Notes under the pieces: model-generated
Told to the model about the DNA's origin: nothing
The model's input: only the letters and a program-made list of their open reading frames with translations
The model's database searches: none
NCBI GenBank assembly: GCA_016934895.1
Contig: JAFGRZ010000181.1
Span: 1 to 5,150 of the forward strand
Direction of reading: 5' to 3'
Source of the DNA: Candidatus Aminicenantota bacterium
GTDB taxonomy: Bacteria; Acidobacteriota; Aminicenantia; Aminicenantales; UBA8522
DNA length: 5,150 bases
In this document: in pieces, positions 1 to 5,150 of the stretch
How the letters are laid out: every line of letters starts with the position of its first letter
How positions within the stretch are numbered: position 1 is the stretch's first letter
Made by a program: the position numbers and the translations under genes

Positions 1-974
1 ACGGACCGGCTCAGGGTCTGGTTGATGCTGGCGTTGAGGATATCTTCGAAAGGGCTTCGCCGCATCAGCTTGAGGTTGTCCCGAACGCGGTCGAAAACGA
101 CAATGGTGTCGTTGATGGAATAACCGACGATCGTCAGGACGGCGGCGATGACGGGAAGATTGACCTCCCTGTTGGTGAAAGAAAAGACGCTCATCGTCAC
201 CAGGACGTCGTGGGTGAGGGTCAGGATGGCGGATACGCCGTAAGCCACCTTGAACCGGAAGGCGATGTAGGCGAGCATCCCGATGAGCGCCCAGACCGTG
301 GCCAGTGTGGCCTTCCGTCTCAAGTCCTTGCCGACCTGCGGCCCCACCGTCTCCCGGCTCAAAACGGTCAGCGAGCCGAGGAAGGTTTTATCCTGGAGCG
401 TCCGGATGGCTTCGTCGGGGACTTGCGTCTCCCGGAGATCCCCGAAGTCATTAATGATCCCTTTTTCCACCCGGAAAGCGGCGATCTCGGCGGCCCAATC
501 GGCCGCCTGGTCCGGGAAAGATAATCGGAGGATTGCGGTGATCTCCGTGCCGCTGGCGTTATTGAGATCGATCAAGCCCCGGTCCGCCGCCGCCTTGTCC
601 TCGGCGCTTTTGAGGGTTTCGATGATCTGGTTGGCTAAGATCGCATGGGCTTCCAGTTCCTGGTCGGTCTGGAGTTCTTCTGCTCTAAGGCCGGCTGTCC
701 GGATGATGTATTCTCTCTGCCCCTTCTCGACTTCCTGGATGATGCTGCCTCCCAAGCCCTGCCCGCTCAAGGCCTGACGCACATCTCCGACCGGCCTGGA
801 CGATTTGAACAGGACGCGGATGAGCGTGCCGCCCGAGAAGTCCACTCCCGCCCGGATGCCCTTGCCGAAAATGATATTGGCCAGGCCGGCCAGGATGATG
901 ATCCCCGAGAAGGCAAAGGCCACAAACTTGTACTTCATGAATTGGATGTTCGTTTTCTTGAATATCTGCAACAT
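1..974 (-). CDS. secF: Protein translocase subunit SecF (3' end outside the window)
   Basis: SecF pairs with SecD to form the proton-driven membrane subcomplex that assists SecYEG/SecA in moving proteins out of the cytoplasm. I translated 324 codons from the ATG at 974; the frame is still open at position 1, so the C-terminus (end of TM5, TM6 and tail) is missing. TM1 is at about residues 18-36 and the SecF signature VDFSGGT at 44-50. A periplasmic P1 domain reaches to about 205, GPQVGKDLRRKA (211-222) leads into TM2, and TM3 and TM4 follow at about 246-266 and 272-297. GYSINDTIVVFDRVR (284-298) and SINQTLSR (316-323) are conserved motifs. Asp289 and Arg323 lie 34 residues apart, as do the functional Asp637 and Arg671 of Thermus SecDF. 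Oddity: P1 carries about 70 extra residues with a helix-hairpin-helix-like motif (see findings). The start lies one base after the secD stop with only a weak GAG upstream, so translation is probably coupled to secD. Confidence 0.95.
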   Translation of the reverse strand, partial: MLQIFKKTNIQFMKYKFVAFAFSGIIILAGLANIIFGKGIRAGVDFSGGTLIRVLFKSSRPVGDVRQALSGQGLGGSIIQEVEKGQREYIIRTAGLRAEELQTDQELEAHAILANQIIETLKSAEDKAAADRGLIDLNNASGTEITAILRLSFPDQAADWAAEIAAFRVEKGIINDFGDLRETQVPDEAIRTLQDKTFLGSLTVLSRETVGPQVGKDLRRKATLATVWALIGMLAYIAFRFKVAYGVSAILTLTHDVLVTMSVFSFTNREVNLPVIAAVLTIVGYSINDTIVVFDRVRDNLKLMRRSPFEDILNASINQTLSRS

Positions 975-975
975 C

Positions 976-2529
976 TTAGATGCTCATTTTATCTTTTCTT
1001 TTTTTGCCGGTAATGGTCAACTCGAAGATCAGCCGAGAAACGAAGACCGCGGTGAACATGCTGGCGACGATGCCGATGATCAGCGTGATGGCATAACCTT
1101 TCACCGGCCCGGTCCCGAACTGGAAGAGGAAGATGGCCGAGATGATCGTGGTCAGGTTGGTATCGAAGATGGCGGTGAAAGCGCGGCTGAAACCCGTGGC
1201 GATCGAGTTGAGGGTGCTCTTTCCCGCCAGAAGCTCTTCCCGGATGCGCTCGAAGATCAGCACGTTGGCATCGACCGCCATGCCGATGGTCAGGATGATG
1301 CCGGCGATGCCCGGAAGCGTCAAGGCCGCCCGGAAGTATGACAGCGCGCCGAATAACAGGATCATGTTGAGGATGAGGGCGACGACCGCGTTCACCCCCG
1401 CCTTACGGTAGTAGATGACCATGAAGGCCATGACGAGCAGGATGGCGGCGATGCCGGCGCTCAGGCCCTTGCGGATGGAATCGGCTCCCAGCGAGGGCCC
1501 GATCGTCCGCTCCTCCAAATACCGGATCCCGGCGGGAAGCGCGCCCGCCCGGAGGACGACGACCAGGTCCTCGGCTTCCTCGTCGGTGAAACGGCCGCGG
1601 ATGATGCCGCCGGAGGTGGCGGGGATCACGTCTTCGACGACGGGGCTGGAGATGACCTTGTCGTCGAGGATGATGGCGATCTGTTTGCCGATGTTTTCCC
1701 CGGTGACTTTCTCGAAACGGCGTCCCCCTTCGGGGTTGAGGGAGAACGCCACCGCGGGGCTGTTCCATTCGTCCTGGGATCGGCGCACCACGCGAAGGTC
1801 TTTCCCTGTGACCGTGGCGACCCGTTCGACCAGGTAGGTGCCGCCCGATGTGCGCTTTGCGTCGCCCTTGACAACCTCGGCGTCGTCGGGGACGGTCCCG
1901 CCGAAAGGAGCGAGCAGGGACGCCTCATCGGGGGCCGGGCCCGCCTTGACCAGCTTCCACTCCAGGACGGCCGTCATCTTGATCAGGTCCTTGACCCGCT
2001 CGGGATCATCGACACCGGGCAGCTCGATGATGATCCGCTCACCCGCCAAGCCCTGCCGCTGGATGGTCGGCTCGGCAACGCCGAACTCGTCCACGCGGTT
2101 CCGGATGGTCTCCAAGGCCTGGTTGACCGCTTGGTCCCTGAGGTACATCTGGACCTGGCCCTTCATGGTGAGGGAGGCGGTTCCTCCAATCAGGACATAA
2201 TCCCAATTCTGGAAATTCTCATCCAGAAGGTCCCGGACCGCCCCCTCCTGGTCGGGATTGATCCCCTGCAGGTTGACCTGTCCGATCCGGCCCTTGACGA
2301 TGCTCGAAAAATCGAGATTCTTTTTCTTGAGCTGGTCCTGGAGGCGGTTGATTTCCTCGTCCATATCCATATTGATGGCGTCATCCGTGATGACCTGGAG
2401 GACGAGGTGAATGCCGCCCCGGAGGTCCAGTCCCAGATTGATCTTTTGGGCGGGGGGATAGGCCAGGAAGACGGCGAGAGCGATGATCCCGAGCGTGAGG
2501 ATGATCTTCCAGCGGGGTCCTTTTTTCAT
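976..2529 (-). CDS. secD: Protein translocase subunit SecD
   Basis: SecD is the larger half of the SecDF proton-driven translocation motor in the cytoplasmic membrane; its periplasmic domain is thought to bind and release the emerging preprotein. The 517-residue product has TM1 at about 8-24, the DLRGGIHL signature at 35-42, then a large periplasmic P1 region with VDEFGVAEPTIQRQG (146-160), RIIIELPGV (165-173) and LRAGALPA (326-333). ERTIGPSLGADSI (340-352) precedes TM2-TM6 at about 355-374, 379-398, 404-425, 450-470 and 480-503. GMAVDANVLIFERIREE (416-432) contains Asp420, matching the essential TM4 aspartate (Asp340 of Thermus SecDF). The tail is short and basic. Length is typical of an unfused SecD, shorter than the 615 residues of E. 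coli. The ATG at 2529 gives the usual Met-Lys-Lys cytoplasmic start; its nearest Shine-Dalgarno-like GGAG is 14 bases away, so coupling to yajC, which ends 22 bases upstream, is likely. Confidence 0.97.
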   Translation of the reverse strand: MKKGPRWKIILTLGIIALAVFLAYPPAQKINLGLDLRGGIHLVLQVITDDAINMDMDEEINRLQDQLKKKNLDFSSIVKGRIGQVNLQGINPDQEGAVRDLLDENFQNWDYVLIGGTASLTMKGQVQMYLRDQAVNQALETIRNRVDEFGVAEPTIQRQGLAGERIIIELPGVDDPERVKDLIKMTAVLEWKLVKAGPAPDEASLLAPFGGTVPDDAEVVKGDAKRTSGGTYLVERVATVTGKDLRVVRRSQDEWNSPAVAFSLNPEGGRRFEKVTGENIGKQIAIILDDKVISSPVVEDVIPATSGGIIRGRFTDEEAEDLVVVLRAGALPAGIRYLEERTIGPSLGADSIRKGLSAGIAAILLVMAFMVIYYRKAGVNAVVALILNMILLFGALSYFRAALTLPGIAGIILTIGMAVDANVLIFERIREELLAGKSTLNSIATGFSRAFTAIFDTNLTTIISAIFLFQFGTGPVKGYAITLIIGIVASMFTAVFVSRLIFELTITGKKRKDKMSI

Positions 2530-2551
2530 GGTGACGGTATTCGCTCCGGGT

Positions 2552-2896
2552 TCACTCCGGCTTGGTCGAACCCTGGGCTCCCAGGATCACGGCGACGGAC
2601 GATTTGGTGATGTCGATCTTGACGTTGGCGGCGATCTTGAGCTCGATCCGGTCCGGCTGCACCCCCATGACGGTGCCGTGGATGCCCCCGGACGTGATGA
2701 TCCGGTCTCCCGGCTTCAACTGTTCCACCATGGCCATGTGCTTTTTCTGCCTCTTCCGCTGGGGCATGATGATCAGGACATAGAAGATCACGAAGACGAG
2801 CAGAAAGGGCAAAAGGGCGCCGATCATTCCGACTCCGCCCTGCGGCCGCGCCGGCTGCCCGGCTTGGAGTGCCGTCAAAAACCCTGCCATTATCAT
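2552..2896 (-). CDS. yajC: Preprotein translocase accessory subunit YajC
   Basis: YajC is a small single-span inner-membrane protein that co-purifies with SecDF; its exact role is unsettled and it is dispensable in E. coli. The 114-residue product has a short N-terminal stretch rich in Gly, Ala and Pro, one strongly hydrophobic span at about 24-43, then the family hallmark IIMPQRKRQKKH (42-53) and a small soluble domain with LKPGDRIITSGGIHGTV (60-76). Length is normal for the family (about 85-115). The start is set at the ATG at 2896, which shares ATGA with the tgt stop. An AAAGGA Shine-Dalgarno lies 9 bases upstream, which favours this ATG over the in-frame ATG two codons later. It lies between tgt and secD, as in many bacteria, which supports co-expression with SecDF. 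Confidence 0.96.
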   Translation of the reverse strand: MIMAGFLTALQAGQPARPQGGVGMIGALLPFLLVFVIFYVLIIMPQRKRQKKHMAMVEQLKPGDRIITSGGIHGTVMGVQPDRIELKIAANVKIDITKSSVAVILGAQGSTKPE

Positions 2897-4017
2897 GGTT
2901 CGTTTTCCTTTATGTGTTGAATTAGGCGGCGCTTTAATTCCTGATAGGAATTTAGTGCTATAGATTGCCTAATTTCCCGGAAGATGTCAAGATAAAAGTG
3001 AAGATTGTGGATGGTGTTGAGGACGGCCGAGGCCATTTCCTCCCGCTCATAAAGATGGCGCAGGTAGGCCCGGGAGAAATTCCGGCAGGTGGGGCAGCGG
3101 CAGGTGTCGTCGAGCGGGCGCGGATCGCGGGCGTATTTGCTATTCTTAATGACGATCTTGCCCCGCCTCGTGAACAAGGTTCCGTTGCGGGCGTTCCGGG
3201 TCGGCAGGACACAGTCAAAGAGGTCGATGCCTTTTTCGACGGCTTCGAGGACGTCCTCGATGTATCCCATGCCCATGAGGTAACGGGGCTTGTCGCGGGG
3301 GAGCAGCGAATCCGCTTTTTCCAGCGTCGCCATGAGCTCGGCCTTGGGCTCTCCGATCCCCAGCCCGCCCAGGGCGTACCCGTCGAAGCCGATGGCCAGA
3401 AGATCTTCGATGCTTCTCTTCCTCAAGTCCCAGAACACGCTGCCCTGGCTGATTCCCCAGAGCTGTTGCCGGTTCGATTTCAGCAGGAAGCGGTCCTTGG
3501 AGCGGCGGGCCCAGACGGTCGTCATCTTGACCGCTTCTTTCATCCGGGCTTTGGCCGAGGGATAGGGAAGGACATGATCGAGGACCATCATGATGTCCGT
3601 CCCCAGGACCCGCTGGATATCGACCACATCCTCCGGCCTCAGAAAGATCCTGGTGCCGTCGAGGTGGGAGGCGAACCAGACGCCCTCTTCAGTGACCTTG
3701 ACGAGAGGTGACAGGCTGTAGATCTGAAAGCCCCCGCTGTCGGAGAGGATCGGCTTTTTCCAGGAGATGAAGGCGTGCACCCCGCCGGCCTTCTCGATGG
3801 TTTCCAGACCCGGCCGGAGATAGAGGTGATAGGCGTTGACCAGGATGAGCTGGGCGCCGAGTTTTTTCACTTGGTCGTGAACGAGCGCCTTGACCGTTCC
3901 CTGGCTGGCCACCGGAGCGAACGCCGGAGTCTGGATGGTTCCGTGGGGAGTCCGGATCCTTCCCGCGCGGGCGGATGTCCCGGAGTCCCGGTGGGTGATG
4001 ACGAAGGCCTTGCTCAT
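2893..4017 (-). CDS. tgt: tRNA-guanine transglycosylase, with an altered base-binding loop
   Basis: Tgt replaces guanine at position 34 of tRNAs for Asp, Asn, His and Tyr with a 7-deazaguanine base, normally preQ1 in bacteria, as a step to queuosine. It is a cytoplasmic TIM-barrel, zinc-binding enzyme. The product is 374 residues, matching E. coli (375). The acid/base Asp93 is in ILSDSGGFQIYSL (90-102), the nucleophile Asp268 in LFDCVLPTRNARNG (266-279). The zinc ligands are Cys306, Cys308, Cys311 and His337, with the same spacing as E. coli Cys302/304/307 and His333. ISQGSVF (189-195) holds the base-binding Gln191, and GGLGIGE (217-223) the other pocket wall. Asp147 is kept, but its surroundings read VLDHVLPYP instead of the usual FDECTPYP, which may alter base choice (see findings). 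The frame stays open 173 codons upstream inside ychF, but Met-Ser-Lys at 4017 is the family start; its ATGA overlap with the ychF stop and lack of a clear Shine-Dalgarno suggest coupling. Confidence 0.96.
   Translation of the reverse strand: MSKAFVITHRDSGTSARAGRIRTPHGTIQTPAFAPVASQGTVKALVHDQVKKLGAQLILVNAYHLYLRPGLETIEKAGGVHAFISWKKPILSDSGGFQIYSLSPLVKVTEEGVWFASHLDGTRIFLRPEDVVDIQRVLGTDIMMVLDHVLPYPSAKARMKEAVKMTTVWARRSKDRFLLKSNRQQLWGISQGSVFWDLRKRSIEDLLAIGFDGYALGGLGIGEPKAELMATLEKADSLLPRDKPRYLMGMGYIEDVLEAVEKGIDLFDCVLPTRNARNGTLFTRRGKIVIKNSKYARDPRPLDDTCRCPTCRNFSRAYLRHLYEREEMASAVLNTIHNLHFYLDIFREIRQSIALNSYQELKRRLIQHIKENEP
2906..2911 (-). promoter_or_regulatory. Ribosome binding site of yajC
   Basis: AAAGGA on the minus strand, 9 bases before the ATG at 2896 and 15 before the second in-frame ATG at 2890. 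The spacing decides for the upstream start. It lies inside the last codons of tgt and is the clearest Shine-Dalgarno sequence in the window. Confidence 0.7.
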
Positions 4018-5087
4018 GAGGTGAACCGGAAATAGATCACGTCTCCATCCTGGACCGGGTAGTCCTTGCCCTCGAGGCGGACGGCTCCCTTGTCTTTGGC
4101 GGCCTGGAGGGACCCGATCTCGAGAAGCGTGTCCCAGGCGACGACCTCGGCGCGGATGAATCCGCGCTCGATGTCGGAGTGGATGACGCCGGCGGCTTGC
4201 GAAGCGGCCGCTCCCCGGGGGATCATCCAGGCCCGCGTTTCGTCCTTGCCGATGGTGAAAAAAGAGATCATTCCGAGGACGCGCGGCAGCTCTTTGAAGA
4301 AACGGGAGGTGCTCGGTTCCCCCAGTCCGTACTCGGCGAGGAAAGCTTCCTTTTCCTCGCCCTCGAGCTCGGCGATTTCCGCCTCGATCCGGCCGCAGAA
4401 GGCCAGGACCGGCGAGGCCGTTCGTGGACCGGCGAGAAGTTTGTCGGGAGTGTCGAGAAACGGAATGTCCCGCTCGTCGCAGTTGACCATGTGGAGGAGG
4501 GGCTTTTGGCTGAGGAAGGCGAAGCTCCGGACCCATTTTTCCTCGACGGGAGGGAGGTTGAGGGCCCGCACGGGCTTTCCCTGCTCCAGGCCCTCCCGGA
4601 CGGCGGCCAGGGCGGCCTTTTCCTTCTCCGCCTCCGGATCTTTGATCTTCCTGAGGTCCTTTTCCAGCTTCTCCAGGCGGGCCGTTGCCGCGATAAGATC
4701 GGTGAGCATGAGCTCTTCTTCCATATATCGAATATCCTCTTCGGGCATGATCCTTCCTTTGGGATGAGCGATCTGCGGATCCCGGAAGCCGCGAACGACG
4801 TGGAGGAGGGCGTCGGCCTTGCGAAGGGCGCTGAGGTAGAGGCTGTTCTTGACCTCGCCGAAGGAGACGCCGGCCAGGTCGATGAGCTCGAAGGAGGCGG
4901 CCACTTTTTTCTTGTCGGGATGGAGGGCGGCGATCCGGTCGAGCCGGAAATCCGGGATCGCGCAGGTCCTCTGGTTGGGCTCGCGTTTCCCGTCCTCGTA
5001 GGCATGGACCTCGATCCGGGCGCCGGAGATCAGGTTGAACAGGGTCGTCTTTCCGGTTTTCGGGTAGCCGAAGATCGTCAGGTTCAC
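4014..5087 (-). CDS. Divergent YchF-like P-loop NTPase with C-terminal TGS domain
   Basis: A member of the Obg-related YchF/OLA1 family, cytoplasmic NTPases that hydrolyse ATP in characterised cases and associate with ribosomes; the exact role is unknown here. From the GTG at 5087 it has 357 residues (E. coli YchF has 363). Walker A GYPKTGKT is at 7-14, followed by TLFNLISG. DLAG (70-73) is G3, His96 in LLHVVRGF matches the catalytic-region His of YchF, and NCDE (202-205) matches the family's unusual NxxE G4 motif, which goes with ATP use. A Lys/Glu-rich helical stretch at about 117-170 looks like a coiled coil. The TGS domain (about 275-355) is nearly canonical, with QAAGVIHSDIERGFIRAE and LEGKDYPVQDGDVIYFRF. 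The switch I Thr and the post-G3 loop are altered (see findings), so I give no ychF symbol; it may be a paralogue. The start is uncertain: a GTG at 5126 would add 13 residues unlike the family, while 5087 gives the usual short lead into Walker A. It ends in an ATGA overlap with tgt. Confidence 0.9.
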   Translation of the reverse strand: MNLTIFGYPKTGKTTLFNLISGARIEVHAYEDGKREPNQRTCAIPDFRLDRIAALHPDKKKVAASFELIDLAGVSFGEVKNSLYLSALRKADALLHVVRGFRDPQIAHPKGRIMPEEDIRYMEEELMLTDLIAATARLEKLEKDLRKIKDPEAEKEKAALAAVREGLEQGKPVRALNLPPVEEKWVRSFAFLSQKPLLHMVNCDERDIPFLDTPDKLLAGPRTASPVLAFCGRIEAEIAELEGEEKEAFLAEYGLGEPSTSRFFKELPRVLGMISFFTIGKDETRAWMIPRGAAASQAAGVIHSDIERGFIRAEVVAWDTLLEIGSLQAAKDKGAVRLEGKDYPVQDGDVIYFRFTS

Positions 5088-5099
5088 GCCTTTAATTAA

Positions 5100-5105
5100 C
5101 CCTCT
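5100..5105 (-). promoter_or_regulatory. Possible ribosome binding site of the YchF-like gene
   Basis: AGAGGG on the minus strand, 12 bases before the GTG at 5087. The spacing is on the long side. An AAAGG much nearer the GTG leaves only one base and is too close to serve. The alternative GTG at 5126 has only a weak AGAG upstream. The site modestly supports the shorter protein. Confidence 0.35.
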
Positions 5106-5150
5106 TTCCGGTCCCGAGTCAACCACCCATGGGCTCTATAACGGAAAGTG

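Noticed and set aside
976..1005. Run of seven A near the 3' end of secD (999-1005, minus strand) as a frameshift site producing a SecD-SecF fusion
   Set aside because: The heptamer is not placed for a tandem -1 slip, and the secF frame has a TGA at 984-986 between the run and the secF ATG, so a shifted ribosome would stop.
2965..3711. Long plus-strand open frame (248 codons) antisense to tgt
   Set aside because: It mirrors a well-supported tgt frame; high GC removes stop codons on the opposite strand. The translation is low-complexity and matches no family I recognise.
4018..4536. 173-codon upstream extension of the tgt frame
   Set aside because: It overlaps the YchF-like gene in another frame and reads as Arg/Gly/Pro-rich noise. 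Met-Ser-Lys at 4017 gives the normal Tgt length and an ATGA overlap.
4179..5099. Long plus-strand open frame (306 codons) antisense to the YchF-like gene
   Set aside because: Same cause: the minus-strand frame has Walker A, G3, G4 and TGS motifs, while the plus-strand product is rich in Gly, Asp and Glu without a recognisable domain.
5091..5122. Promoter-like TTGACT followed 17 bases later by TTAATT just before the YchF-like GTG start
   Set aside because: The -35 matches well but the -10 matches only three of six bases, and it would produce a nearly leaderless message. Too weak to call.
5128..5130. ATG upstream of the YchF-like gene as its start
   Set aside because: It is in a different frame and meets TGA after three codons.
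5119..5150. Possible 3' end of an upstream minus-strand gene, with a frame reading LSVIEPMGG and then TGA at 5119-5121
   Set aside because: Only ten codons are visible and another frame also stays open past this point, so neither presence nor identity can be judged.

Overview
The window is a compact, single-strand block of housekeeping genes from a high-GC bacterium. Every supported gene lies on the minus strand. In transcription order (right to left) they are a divergent YchF-type P-loop NTPase, tgt (tRNA-guanine transglycosylase), yajC, secD and secF. secF is cut by the left window edge. There is almost no non-coding DNA: ychF/tgt and tgt/yajC each overlap by an ATGA, yajC/secD are 22 bases apart, and secD/secF are one base apart. 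No gene-free stretch exceeds about 60 bases, and I see no rRNA, tRNA, CRISPR array, repeat or mobile element.

The layout is the well-known bacterial tgt-yajC-secD-secF cluster. SecD, SecF and YajC form the membrane complex that works with SecYEG and uses the proton-motive force to help pull proteins across the cytoplasmic membrane. Tgt exchanges guanine-34 of certain tRNAs for a queuosine precursor. In E. coli queA sits directly upstream of tgt; here that position is held by the YchF-like protein. Separate secD and secF genes, a roughly 500-residue SecD, high GC and this neighbour are compatible with a Desulfobacterota or Acidobacteriota/Aminicenantes-like bacterium. That placement is an inference and is weak.

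Nothing here is a dramatic new system, but three proteins depart from their family norms. The Tgt base-binding loop carries Leu-Asp-His-Val where bacterial enzymes usually have Phe-Asp-Glu-Cys, which may mean a different preferred base. The YchF homologue has lost the usual switch I Thr and the glycine-rich loop after G3 but keeps a textbook TGS domain. SecF has an extra segment in its first periplasmic domain that resembles half of a ComEA-type helix-hairpin-helix repeat.
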